In this document: piece after piece, positions 24,626-32,873 of the stretch
Layout: each line of letters opens with the position of its first letter
Numbering within the stretch: the first letter of the stretch is position 1
Assembly: GCF_900269665.1 (NCBI RefSeq)
Contig: NZ_LT985361.1
Coordinates: 6,702,649 to 6,766,648, forward strand
Length of the DNA: 64,000 nucleotides
Reading direction: 5' to 3'
Source: Nocardia suismassiliense
GTDB taxonomy: Bacteria > Actinomycetota > Actinomycetes > Mycobacteriales > Mycobacteriaceae
The notes under the pieces: model-generated
What the model was told of the DNA's origin: nothing
What the model saw: the letters and a program-made list of their open reading frames with translations, nothing else
Databases searched by the model: none
Made by a program: the position numbers and the translations under genes

Positions 24626-25573
24626 ATGACCGAAACCATGCGCGCGATCAGCCAGCACACCCTCGGCGGCCCCGAGGTCCTCACCGAAGTACGACTCCCC
24701 CGACCGGTTCCGGGCCCCGGCGAAATCCTGGTCCGGGTGCACGCGGCCGGGCTCAACCCCACCGACTGGAAGCACCGCGCCGTCGCGAACCTCTTCCTGC
24801 CCGAACCGCCGTTCGTCCTCGGCTGGGACGTGTCCGGCGACGTCGCCGAGACCGGCATCGGCGTGACGCTGTTCGAGCCGGGCGACGAGATCTTCGGCAT
24901 GCTGCCCTACCCGAACGGCCACGGCGCGCTGGCGGAGTACGTCGTCGGCCCGGCCCGCGCCTTCGCCCGCAAGCCCGCGAAACTGGATCACGTCCAGGCC
25001 GCCGCGATCCCGTTGGCCGCGCTCACCGCCTGGCAGGCGCTGGTAGACAACGCCGCACTCGAAGCCGGACAGCGCGTGCTGATCCACGCGGCCGCGGGCG
25101 GCGTCGGACATTTCGCTGTGCAGATCGCCAAGGCCCGCGGCGCGTACGTCATCGGCACGGCCAGCGCACCCAATCACGAGTTCCTGCGCAGCCTCGGCGC
25201 GGACGAAGTGCTCGACTACCGGACAACGGATGTCGCCGAGGCGGTCCGCGACGTGGACGTGGTGCTGGATTCGATCGATGACGACAACAGCCTGCGATCC
25301 TTGCGCACCCTGCGTCCGGGCGGTCTGCTGGTCACCTTGCGCGCCGCCGGTTCGGTCGATCTCGGGACGGCAGCACGCGAGTCGGGGGTGCGCGCGATCC
25401 GCATGCTGGTGGAGCACGATCACGCGGGCATGCGCGCGCTGGCCGGCCTCGTCGAATCCGGCGCGTTGCGGCCGACGATCGCGGGCGCCTTCCCGCTGAC
25501 GGAGGCCGCGAAGGCGCATGCCTTGGGCGACACCGGTCGTACCGTCGGCAAACTAGTTGTCACGCTGCCCTGA
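24626..25573 (+). CDS. NADP-dependent quinone oxidoreductase (zinc-free MDR)
   Basis: A 315-aa medium-chain reductase of the quinone oxidoreductase/zeta-crystallin group. HAAGLNPTDWKHR in the catalytic domain and the nucleotide motif IHAAAGGVGHFAVQIAKARG near residue 155 are diagnostic. Structural and catalytic zinc ligands are absent, as expected. The ATG at 24626 is used; a second ATG four codons later is possible. It is probably controlled by the divergent GlxA/AraC regulator. Substrate unknown. Confidence 0.87.
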   Translation: MTETMRAISQHTLGGPEVLTEVRLPRPVPGPGEILVRVHAAGLNPTDWKHRAVANLFLPEPPFVLGWDVSGDVAETGIGVTLFEPGDEIFGMLPYPNGHGALAEYVVGPARAFARKPAKLDHVQAAAIPLAALTAWQALVDNAALEAGQRVLIHAAAGGVGHFAVQIAKARGAYVIGTASAPNHEFLRSLGADEVLDYRTTDVAEAVRDVDVVLDSIDDDNSLRSLRTLRPGGLLVTLRAAGSVDLGTAARESGVRAIRMLVEHDHAGMRALAGLVESGALRPTIAGAFPLTEAAKAHALGDTGRTVGKLVVTLP

Positions 25574-25646
25574 GACCGAAGATTTTTCCGCGCGGCGCTT
25601 CGGTGAATCTACGAAATCGGGACCGTCACGCTTCTACCATCCGATG

Positions 25647-25853
25647 ATGAGCACTGTTGTGAAGGCTGTCCTCGAGGGCGGGCCGAAAGACATGCCCGCG
25701 CGAATCGTTCCGATCACCCCGCCGGGGATCGAATTGAAAGTCCCGTTCAAGGGTGGCTACGAACACTTCAAGGTGACCCGCAAGGAGCAGGACACCCCGG
25801 AGGGCCGGTTGCCCGTCTACGAGTGGTCCAGCCGGACCGAACTCGCGGAGTGA
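25647..25853 (+). CDS. DUF5988 family small protein
   Basis: A 68-aa acidic/basic mixed protein. The segments VVKAVLEGGPKDMPARIV and KVPFKGGYEHFKVTRKE match what I recall of DUF5988, a family of short actinobacterial proteins often near natural-product or stress genes. No membrane segment or signal. The start could be either of two adjacent ATGs (25644 or 25647). A strong hairpin follows the gene. No function is known. Confidence 0.65.
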   Translation: MSTVVKAVLEGGPKDMPARIVPITPPGIELKVPFKGGYEHFKVTRKEQDTPEGRLPVYEWSSRTELAE

Positions 25854-25873
25854 CGCGCGAATAATCGTCCAGC

Positions 25874-25900
25874 GCGGCCGGTCGATCATCGACCGGCCGC
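25874..25900 (+). terminator. Terminator hairpin after the DUF5988 gene
   Basis: Two 13-bp perfect arms (25874-25886 and 25888-25900) meet almost directly, giving a very stable hairpin 20 bases after the stop codon. Confidence 0.75.
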
Positions 25901-25938
25901 CTTCCGATGCGGTAGCCGGAAGCAGCCGACTATGGACA

Positions 25939-25964
25939 AAAGCGTAACCAAGTGGTTACGCTTT
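25939..25964. promoter_or_regulatory. Perfect 26-bp palindrome upstream of the ArsR gene
   Basis: Twelve-base arms (25939-25950 and 25953-25964) with a two-base centre; the core is AGCGTAACCA / TGGTTACGCT. It ends four bases before the GTG start of the ArsR gene, an ideal place for autorepression. Confidence 0.8.
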
Positions 25965-25968
25965 CCGG

Positions 25969-26331
25969 GTGGACGAAGTGGCGAGTGCGATCGCCGATCC
26001 GGTACGCCGGGAGATCCTGACGATGTTGCGCGGGACCCGGCTCACCGCGGGTGAGATCGCGGCGGAGTTCGATATCAGCAGGCCCGCGGTGAGCAGACAC
26101 CTGCGAGTGCTGCGCGAAAGCGGACTGGTACACGACGAACTCATCGGCAGGCAGCGCTACTACGTGCTCGACTCGGCACCACTCACCGAGATCGCCGATT
26201 GGATCGCGCGCTTCGACACCGCGGCCGCCTGGGAACAGCGGCTCGACGCATTGGAAACCGAGGTCTACCGGACGCGCCGCGAACACCGCAGCGCACCGGC
26301 CGACCAGCACCCGAAGGAGAACACGGGATGA
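25969..26331 (+). CDS. ArsR family winged-helix repressor
   Basis: A 120-aa ArsR regulator. The HTH is LTAGEIAAEFDISRPAVSRHLRVL (residues about 25-48), with the wing IGRQRYYVLD. No metal-binding Cys cluster is visible, so it is not a classical metal sensor. This subgroup, paired with an AHSA1/SRPBCC protein, is common in actinobacteria. The GTG start lies four bases after a perfect palindrome. Its stop overlaps the next gene by ATGA, so both are co-expressed. Confidence 0.9.
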   Translation: MDEVASAIADPVRREILTMLRGTRLTAGEIAAEFDISRPAVSRHLRVLRESGLVHDELIGRQRYYVLDSAPLTEIADWIARFDTAAAWEQRLDALETEVYRTRREHRSAPADQHPKENTG

Positions 26332-26822
26332 CAACCCGACCCACCGGCCGCCTCGACCGCACCGACGGCAAGCGCGACCTGATCCTCACCAGAACCTATC
26401 GAGCGCCGATCGAGGACGTGTGGGCCAGCGTCACCGAATCCGACCGCACCGCACGGTGGTTCGGGCCATGGAAGGGCGAGGCCGGGCCCGGTCGGCAAAT
26501 TCAGGTGCAGATGGCTTTGGAAGAAGGCCAGCCCTGGTGCGACGCCACGATCGAGGTGTGCGAACCGCCACGGCGGCTGGGCATCATCACCAAAGACAAC
26601 TACGGCACTTGGCATCTGGAGGCGGAGCTCACCGAGACCGACGGCGTCACGGAACTGGTCTTCACCCACCATCTGGATCCCGAGGCGAAGATCAGCGAGG
26701 TCGGACCCGGCTGGGAGTATTACCTGGACGCACTGGGGGCGGCCCGCGCGGATGCGGACCGCCCCGAGTTCGAGGACTACTACCCCTCGATGAAGCAGTA
26801 CTACGAAGCCCTGGAGGACTAG
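26328..26822 (+). CDS. SRPBCC (AHSA1-like) domain protein
   Basis: A 164-aa START/Bet v1-fold protein. The family start ILTRTYRAPIEDVWASVTE, then RTARWFGPWKGEAGPG and the C-terminal GWEYYLDALGAARA helix are typical of AHSA1-like proteins encoded next to ArsR regulators. These bind hydrophobic ligands in a cavity; the ligand is unknown. ATGA overlap with the ArsR gene shows translational coupling. Confidence 0.88.
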   Translation: MTTRPTGRLDRTDGKRDLILTRTYRAPIEDVWASVTESDRTARWFGPWKGEAGPGRQIQVQMALEEGQPWCDATIEVCEPPRRLGIITKDNYGTWHLEAELTETDGVTELVFTHHLDPEAKISEVGPGWEYYLDALGAARADADRPEFEDYYPSMKQYYEALED

Positions 26823-26833
26823 TCCAGCGCTGC

Positions 26834-26884
26834 CGGACGGTGCCCGTCCGCAGACCCGCGCACGGCCGGAGCGCATGCGCGGGT
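26834..26884. terminator. Two tandem hairpins between SRPBCC and yebC genes
   Basis: A 7-bp stem with a three-base loop (26834-26850) and a 9-bp stem (26854-26862 / 26876-26884) fill the gap between these convergent genes. Together they probably terminate both transcripts. Confidence 0.65.
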
Positions 26885-26889
26885 ACGCA

Positions 26890-27642
26890 CTAGTCGTCCA
26901 GTTGCGCGAGGATCTCGTCGGAGATGTCGACGTTGGTGTAGACGTTCTGGACGTCGTCGCTGTCCTCGAGCGCGTCGACCAACTTGATCACCTTGCGGGC
27001 ACCGTCGGCGTCGACCTCGACCGAGACCGACGGCTGGAAGCCGGATTCGGCGGAGTCGTAGTCGATTCCGGCGGCCTGCAAGGCCTTGCGCACGGGGATC
27101 AGGTCGCTCGGGTCGCTGATGATCTCGAAGGAATCACCGAGGTCGTTGACCTCCTCGGCCCCCGCGTCGAGCACGGCCATCAGGACGTCGTCCTCGGACA
27201 GGCCGTTCTTCTCCAGCGTCACGACGCCCTTGCGGTGGAACAGGTAGGACACCGAACCCGGGTCGGCCATGTTGCCGCCGTTGCGGGTCATCGCGACCCG
27301 CACCTCGCCCGCGGCGCGGTTGCGGTTGTCGGTGAGGCACTCGATCAACACCGCGACACCATTGGGGCCGTAGCCCTCGTACATGATGGTCTGCCAGTCG
27401 GCGCCGCCGGCTTCTTCGCCGCCGCCGCGCTTGCGGGCACGCTCGATGTTGTCGTTGGGCACCGACGACTTCTTCGCCTTCTGGATGGCGTCGAAGAGTG
27501 TCGGGTTGCCTGCGGGGTCACTGCCACCCGTGCGGGCCGCCACCTCGATGTTCTTGATCAACTTGGCGAAGAGCTTGCCGCGCTTGGCGTCGATCCCCGC
27601 CTTCTTGTGCTTGGTGGTGGCCCATTTGGAGTGGCCGCTCAT
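26890..27642 (-). CDS. YebC/PmpR family regulatory protein
   Basis: A 250-aa YebC-type protein. MSGHSKWATTKHKKAGIDAK at the N-terminus, FDAIQKAKKSSVPNDNIERA and VEVDADGARKVIKLVDALED are standard. YebC proteins have been described both as transcriptional regulators and as ribosome-associated factors relieving proline stalling. A GAAGGAAG ribosome-binding site precedes the start. It follows pdxT by 116 bp on the same strand, as in mycobacteria. Confidence 0.95.
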   Translation of the reverse strand: MSGHSKWATTKHKKAGIDAKRGKLFAKLIKNIEVAARTGGSDPAGNPTLFDAIQKAKKSSVPNDNIERARKRGGGEEAGGADWQTIMYEGYGPNGVAVLIECLTDNRNRAAGEVRVAMTRNGGNMADPGSVSYLFHRKGVVTLEKNGLSEDDVLMAVLDAGAEEVNDLGDSFEIISDPSDLIPVRKALQAAGIDYDSAESGFQPSVSVEVDADGARKVIKLVDALEDSDDVQNVYTNVDISDEILAQLDD

Positions 27643-27758
27643 TCCCTACTTCCTTCAGGTCGATGGCACGTTTGGTGATGTGTACCGTACCGGCACGGCC
27701 GGAGGGACAACTTCTCCAGCCTACTCGGCCGGTCATCGCGGTCTGAACGGCGCGTGAA

Positions 27759-28403
27759 CTACGGCTCCCGAACGAGGTCCACGAACATCCGGTGCACCCG
27801 CAGATCGCCGGTGACCTCCGGATGGAACGACGTCGCGACCACCTTCCCTTGCCGCACTGCCACAATGCGACCGGCGAACGGCCCGTCCGGCACCGTCGCG
27901 AGCACCTCGACGCCCGCACCGGCCCGCTCCACCCACGGCGCCCGGATGAACACCGCGCGCATCGGGCCGTCGTCGAGCCCGGCGAAGTCCAGGTCCACCT
28001 CGAACGAGTCGACCTGACGGCCGAAGGCGTTGCGGCGCACCGTCATATCGATGCCGGACAGGTGATTGGCGTCGGGCCGGGTATCGAGCACCTCGTCGGC
28101 GAGCAGGATCATGCCCGCGCAGGAACCGAAGGCGGGCATGCCATCTCGCAGTCGCGCGCGCAGCGGCTCCAGCAGCTCGAAGACCTCCAGCAGCTTGCTG
28201 ATGGCGGTCGACTCGCCGCCGGGCAGCACCAGCGCGTCCACCGCGGCCAGTTCGGACGCGCGCCGCACCAGCACCGGCTCGGCGCCGCAGTGCGCGAGAG
28301 CCGCGATGTGCTCGCGCACGTCACCCTGCAGCGCGAGCACGCCGATGGTGGGACGGGCCTGCAGGTCGGTGGCGGCGGGCGCGGCGACCGGGGAAGCGTT
28401 CAC
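27759..28403 (-). CDS. pdxT: Pyridoxal 5'-phosphate synthase glutaminase subunit PdxT
   Basis: A 214-aa class I glutaminase that feeds ammonia to PdxS for PLP synthesis. The nucleophile is C95 in GSCAGM, with H194 and E196 in SFHPE. LPGGESTAI and GVLALQGDVREH are family hallmarks. It is separated from pdxS by tesB and other genes, as in M. tuberculosis, where pdxT, tesB and pdxS are near neighbours. It diverges from the APC permease gene. Confidence 0.95.
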   Translation of the reverse strand: MNASPVAAPAATDLQARPTIGVLALQGDVREHIAALAHCGAEPVLVRRASELAAVDALVLPGGESTAISKLLEVFELLEPLRARLRDGMPAFGSCAGMILLADEVLDTRPDANHLSGIDMTVRRNAFGRQVDSFEVDLDFAGLDDGPMRAVFIRAPWVERAGAGVEVLATVPDGPFAGRIVAVRQGKVVATSFHPEVTGDLRVHRMFVDLVREP

Positions 28404-28505
28404 GTCGCAAAGTTTACGAGCCGTCGCGGTGTGGGCCTGCTCACGGTCGCCGTCAGGGTTCCGTCAACGCGCGGGCCCGCCGGCCGGGATCGGGTCGACA
28501 CTCGC

Positions 28506-30314
28506 ATGGTGATAGCTGTGTTGCCGCGTAAGGTGCCCGCGCCGCGTGGAGAAGCGGAGGCGGCCCCGGCCCGCCGTGGTCTCACCGTGCCGACCGGGCT
28601 GGCCGGACTCTCGCTCGACGCGATGGCTTCGGTGTCCTACGGCCCCGAGGCCATCGTGCTGGTGCTGGCGGCCGCGGGCGGTGCCGGACTCGGCCTGACG
28701 CTGCCGGTGACGATCGCGATCGCCGCGTTGCTCGCCGTGCTCGTCGCCTCGTATCGGCAGGTGATCGCCGCGTTCCCGGACGGTGGTGGAGCGTATGCGG
28801 TGGCGAAGGCGCACCTCGGGCATCGCACGAGTTTGACCGCTGCGGCCTCGTTGATCATCGACTATGTGCTGAACGTCGCGGTGTCGATCGCCGCCGGTGT
28901 CGCGGCGCTGACCTCCGCGTTTCCCGTGTTGCTTCCGTACACGGTGTGGTTGTGTGTGGCGATTCTGGTCGGCATCACGGCGTTGAATCTGCTGGGCATC
29001 ACCGAGAGCGCGCGGGCGTTCATGGTGCCGACCATCGTTTTCGTGGTCGGCATCGGCACGGTGATCGTCGCGGGGCTGGTGCGCTCCGAGCCCGCCAGCG
29101 TCAGCACCGGCGCCGCCACCGTGCTCGACGCGCACACCATCGGCGTGCTGTTGCTGCTCAAGGCGTTCTCCAGCGGGTGTGCCGCGCTGACCGGCGTGGA
29201 GGCGATCGCGAACGCGGTGCCGAGCTTCCAGGCGCCGAAAGTGCTTCGCGCACAACGCGCGGAGGTCGCGCTCGGAGCGCTGCTCGGTGTCATGCTGATC
29301 GGGCTCGCGCTGCTGATCGAGAAGTTCGAGGTGCATCCGATCGACGGCACCACGGTGCTCTCGCAGCTGACCGAGGCCGCGCTCGGGCACGGAATCGGTT
29401 ACTACGTGGTGCAATTCGCGACCGTCGTGTTGCTGGCGCTGGCCGCCAATACCTCCTACGGCGGGCTGCCGACACTCACCAAGATCCTCGCCGACGACAA
29501 CTGCCTGCCGCACCGGTTCGCGGTGCGCTCGCCACGTGAGGTGTACCGGTACGGCGTGCTGACCCTCGCCATCGCGGCGGGTGTGCTGCTGGTCGGGGCC
29601 GACGGCAATATGAACGCGCTGGTCCCGCTGTTCGCCATCGGGGTGTTCGTCGGGTTCACCATCGCGCAGGTCGGCATGGTTCGGCACTGGCTGATCGCCA
29701 GGACAGCGGGCTGGCGGTGGCGGCTGGCGCTCAACGGGTTCGGCGCGCTGCTCACCTTCGTCGCCGCCATCGTCACCACCGCAATGAAATTCACCGCGGG
29801 CGCCTGGTTGATCGTGCTGGTGCTGCCCGCGCTGGTGGTCGGCATGGACCGAATTCGCGGCGCCTACAGCAAGATCGGCGCCTATCGCCGCTCCGACGAG
29901 GTGCCGCCGCCACCGCGGCCGCGTGACGCCGTCATCGTGGTGCCGGTGTCCGAGGTCTCCGACCTGAGCTGCGAGGCGCTGTCCGCCGCGCTGTCGATCG
30001 GCAAAGACGTTGTCGCGGTGCATGTCTGCCTGCCCGGCGAGTCGGTGAAGGCGTTCACCAAGGCGTGGGAGGCGTGGCATCCGGAGGTGCGGCTGGTGCT
30101 GCTCGAAGACAGCGACGCGACGGTCGGCGGGCCGGTCGCGCGGTACGTGCGGGAGAACTTCGAGGGTCGCCGCAAGGTGGTCGTCATCGCCGAGGTCGAC
30201 CCGCCGGTCGGCTGGAACCGTGTGCTGCCCAGCCACCGCAGCGACGAGCTCGAGCGCGTACTGCGCCGCATGTCCGACACAGTGGTCTGCCACCTGCGCG
30301 TACAGGTGGGCTGA
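28506..30314 (+). CDS. APC superfamily amino-acid permease with C-terminal USP-like domain
   Basis: A 602-aa membrane transporter. About 12 hydrophobic helices span residues 35-470, with LSLDAMASVSYGPEAIVLVL and FPDGGGAYAVAKAHLG as in the APC family (KUP/YdgF-like amino-acid and polyamine carriers). The last 130 residues are soluble and begin RDAVIVVPVSEVSDLSCEAL, resembling a universal-stress-protein-like sensor. The start is uncertain because no ribosome-binding site is clear before the ATG at 28506. Substrate unknown. Confidence 0.83.
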   Translation: MVIAVLPRKVPAPRGEAEAAPARRGLTVPTGLAGLSLDAMASVSYGPEAIVLVLAAAGGAGLGLTLPVTIAIAALLAVLVASYRQVIAAFPDGGGAYAVAKAHLGHRTSLTAAASLIIDYVLNVAVSIAAGVAALTSAFPVLLPYTVWLCVAILVGITALNLLGITESARAFMVPTIVFVVGIGTVIVAGLVRSEPASVSTGAATVLDAHTIGVLLLLKAFSSGCAALTGVEAIANAVPSFQAPKVLRAQRAEVALGALLGVMLIGLALLIEKFEVHPIDGTTVLSQLTEAALGHGIGYYVVQFATVVLLALAANTSYGGLPTLTKILADDNCLPHRFAVRSPREVYRYGVLTLAIAAGVLLVGADGNMNALVPLFAIGVFVGFTIAQVGMVRHWLIARTAGWRWRLALNGFGALLTFVAAIVTTAMKFTAGAWLIVLVLPALVVGMDRIRGAYSKIGAYRRSDEVPPPPRPRDAVIVVPVSEVSDLSCEALSAALSIGKDVVAVHVCLPGESVKAFTKAWEAWHPEVRLVLLEDSDATVGGPVARYVRENFEGRRKVVVIAEVDPPVGWNRVLPSHRSDELERVLRRMSDTVVCHLRVQVG

Positions 30315-30388
30315 AACCTGAGCGAATTCAGGCGGCCGCGGTGGTGTGCGTCGGCCACACGCACACCATCGCGGTCGACATCTCGCGC

Positions 30389-31207
30389 TCAGTCGCGCAG
30401 GTTGCGGATCAGTCCTTCCTGGACCACCGCGGCCACCATCTGACCTTCGCGGTTGAAGATCTTCCCGCCGGTGAGCGCGCGGCCGAAGCCCGCGGACGGC
30501 GAGGCCTGGTCGTAGAGCAGCCAGTCGTCGGCGCGGAACGGACGCAGGAACCACATGGCGTGATCCAGCGAGGCGTTCTGGGTCTGCTCGTCGGGGTGGG
30601 TCACCTTCGACGAGCCGAGCAGCGTCATATCGCTCATGTAGGCCAGGGTGCAGACGTGGAACAGCGGGTCGTCGGGCAGCGGATGCCGGTAGCGGAACCA
30701 CACCTGCTGCTGCGAGACGACGCCGTCGCGGCGGGCGATCTGGTCCTGCGGCACCGTCCGGATGTCCCAGTGCTCCCACTCGCGCATCGCCCACAGACGT
30801 TCCGGGCTCATCGTGGTGCTCGCGTCCGGGAGGTCGTCCGGGGCCTGTACCTCGGGCATCACGTCCTGATGCTCCGGCCCCTCGTCGCCGAGGTGGAACG
30901 AGGCCGACATGGTGAAGATCGCCTGGCCGTCCTGCACACCGGTGACGCGTCGGGTGCAGAACGAGCGCCCGTCCCTGATCCGCTCGACCAGATACACCGT
31001 CGGCTGGTCCGGGTTGCCCGGCCGCAGAAAGTAGCCGTGCAGCGAATGCACCTGATACCGCGGTTCCACCGTGCGCACCGCTGACACCAGCGCCTGGCCG
31101 GCAACCTGTCCGCCGAACGTGCGCGGCAGCTGAGTCTTCGTGGACGCCCCACGGAAGATGTCACGCTCGAGGCGCTCTATCTCCAGCGCCTCTTCGATTG
31201 TCGCCAT
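30389..31207 (-). CDS. tesB: Acyl-CoA thioesterase II
   Basis: A 272-aa double-hotdog thioesterase (TesB family) that hydrolyses medium/long acyl-CoA. TFGGQVAGQALVSAVRTV near residue 30 and the second-half motifs LAYMSDMTLLG and DHAMWFLRPFRADDWLLYDQ are diagnostic, including the catalytic Asp region. It ends LTGGKIFNREGQMVAAVVQEG, the usual C-terminus. Its place between pdxT and pdxS matches Rv2605c. Confidence 0.94.
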   Translation of the reverse strand: MATIEEALEIERLERDIFRGASTKTQLPRTFGGQVAGQALVSAVRTVEPRYQVHSLHGYFLRPGNPDQPTVYLVERIRDGRSFCTRRVTGVQDGQAIFTMSASFHLGDEGPEHQDVMPEVQAPDDLPDASTTMSPERLWAMREWEHWDIRTVPQDQIARRDGVVSQQQVWFRYRHPLPDDPLFHVCTLAYMSDMTLLGSSKVTHPDEQTQNASLDHAMWFLRPFRADDWLLYDQASPSAGFGRALTGGKIFNREGQMVAAVVQEGLIRNLRD

Positions 31208-31366
31208 GGGCTGAGATTAACTCGCCGCGCTGACCGGCTCGTCCTCGGCCGTCCGGTGCTCGGCGGACCCGGACGAGGACGAGTCGGCCGGCGACCACGC
31301 GCACGGCCGCCGACCGGACCCAGGCCGCCGACGAGGGCGGTGCCCACCGTTTGCTCTGATAGACCG

Positions 31367-31963
31367 GTGCCACAGTTCGTCCCGATCACCCAGGACGCCC
31401 TCATCGAGCGTCTCGTCGAACGCGTCCGCACCCTGCCCGGCTACCGGGTGCTCGCGATCGACGGCGCCGACGCCGCTCACCCCACCGACTTCGCCCACCG
31501 GACCGCCGCCGCACTGCGCGACACCGGCAGACCCGCGGAAGTGGTGTCGCTGCACGACTACGTCCGCCCCGCCTCCCTCCGCATGGAATACGGCGTGGAC
31601 GAAATCTCCTACCGCACAGCCTGGTTCGACTACGAAGCACTGCGCCGCGAAGTCATCGACGCCCTGCACGCCGATGGCCGCTGGCTGCCCGCCCTGTGGA
31701 ACGAGACCACCGACCGCTCGGCTCGCGCCCCCATCCGCCAGGCGCTCCCCGACACCGTCCTCGTCATCGCGGGCCCGATGCTGCTCAACCACTCCCTCCC
31801 CTTCGACATAACCGTCCACCTGGCCATGTCGGAACCGGCCCTACGGCGCAGTACTCCGCCCGAAGACCACTGGACCATCCCCGCTCTCCTCGAAACCCCC
31901 ACCGCCCCAACCTTCTTCATCCGCTGGGATCACCCCACCCGTCCGGCACTCCGACTCCCTTGA
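31367..31963 (+). CDS. Uridine-kinase-like protein with degenerate P-loop
   Basis: A 198-aa protein similar to actinobacterial nucleoside kinases of the uridine kinase fold. The usual first loop, DGxDGxGKT, reads IDGADAAHPTDFA here, with no Lys or Gly-Lys-Thr. Later blocks are kept: VVSLHDYVRPASLRMEYG, the WFDYEALRREVIDAL helix, and LVIAGPMLL as the Walker B strand. It probably cannot bind ATP in the normal way. The GTG start at 31367 has no strong ribosome-binding site. It stands alone, divergent from tesB. Confidence 0.72.
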   Translation: MPQFVPITQDALIERLVERVRTLPGYRVLAIDGADAAHPTDFAHRTAAALRDTGRPAEVVSLHDYVRPASLRMEYGVDEISYRTAWFDYEALRREVIDALHADGRWLPALWNETTDRSARAPIRQALPDTVLVIAGPMLLNHSLPFDITVHLAMSEPALRRSTPPEDHWTIPALLETPTAPTFFIRWDHPTRPALRLP

Positions 31964-32076
31964 CCCCCTGGGCTCCTTGTTTTCTGTTCCGCAGTTCTCA
32001 GCTATCTCCAACTGCGCAGATAGTTAGATGCGCATATCCATGTATCGAGATGGCTGACCTACTCACCAAACGCGAA

Positions 32077-32124
32077 TGGCACACGGTTGCAGCGCTTCTC
32101 AGCGTTTGCCGCAACCATGTGCCA
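32077..32124. terminator. Inverted repeat between convergent genes
   Basis: TGGCACACGGTTGC (32077-32090) pairs with GCAACCATGTGCCA (32111-32124) with one mismatch across 20 bases. It lies between the uridine-kinase-like gene and the Mtb12-like lipoprotein gene. Confidence 0.55.
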
Positions 32125-32155
32125 CTCGATGGGCGTCAGCCGCCCGTGCGTTCGA

Positions 32156-32647
32156 TCAGGAGCAGGCCGGAGACTGGAGGTTCAGAGCGGTCAGTGCGTT
32201 GCAGGCCCAACCCTTTTGAACCTTCCACTTGCCGTTGTCGAGAACGAAGGGCACATCGATGGGGTTCTCGGCGCCGTTGATGGTCAATTTGCCTTGCGCG
32301 CTGACGGAATCGCCAAAGGCGGTCACCCCGGTGATCTCCGACTTGGCGTTCGCATCCTTGTAGGCCTTAGCAAGGCGGTTGGGCAGGTCCGGGTCGGCTT
32401 CGATGCCCTGCACGAGGTCAAGCTTTTCCGCGCTGGGCACCGCCGGATCGAGCGCCTTCTGCAGCAGTGCGTTCAACTCGGCAACAGTGGGCGGCGCAGG
32501 TTGGTTCGCGTTGGCGGCGGCGCTGGTCGTGGTGCGGGACGGCTGCGGCGGATCCTTCTTGTCATCGCTGCCGCAGGCCGTCAGGCCCAGTGCGGCCACG
32601 ACGGCCAAACCGGCAATCGCCATGCGTCCGGTCTTACGAAGGTTCAT
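32156..32647 (-). CDS. Mtb12/CFP-2-like exported lipoprotein
   Basis: A 163-aa secreted lipoprotein. The signal segment MAIAGLAVVAALGLTAC ends in a lipobox (LTAC) near residue 25. A Pro/Thr-rich linker follows, then a C-terminal domain (PPTVAELNALLQKALDPAVP ... GKWKVQKGWACNAL) resembling the low-molecular-weight antigen Mtb12. Two late Cys may form a disulphide. The ATG at 32647 has AAGGACGAG upstream. Function is unknown; homologues are mycolata-specific surface proteins. Confidence 0.8.
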   Translation of the reverse strand: MNLRKTGRMAIAGLAVVAALGLTACGSDDKKDPPQPSRTTTSAAANANQPAPPTVAELNALLQKALDPAVPSAEKLDLVQGIEADPDLPNRLAKAYKDANAKSEITGVTAFGDSVSAQGKLTINGAENPIDVPFVLDNGKWKVQKGWACNALTALNLQSPACS

Positions 32648-32811
32648 CTGCTCGTCCTTAACGTTGGGCTGGTACATCGACGGTGATGCGGCACTCCCGA
32701 CGCAACGGTCGACGGGCATCGAAACGTGAAGTTACCCAGCACAATTGTGAGAACAGTAAGACGACGGTGTGGCGCGGAGAAGAGTCGCGCCGTCGCGATG
32801 CCCCTGACGCA

Positions 32812-32845
32812 CACGAGCAGGGACTCCGAAGAGTCCCTGCTCGTG
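32812..32845 (-). terminator. Terminator of pdxS
   Basis: A 15-bp perfect stem (32812-32826 / 32831-32845) with a CGAA tetraloop starts 29 bases beyond the pdxS stop codon. It is one of the strongest hairpins in the window. Confidence 0.85.
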
Positions 32846-32873
32846 AAAGTTCACCAAACCCTCAGGCGTGGAA

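Noticed and set aside
28464..30794. 776-codon reverse frame
   Set aside because: Arg/His/Gln-rich shadow opposite the APC permease, whose frame shows clear membrane helices.
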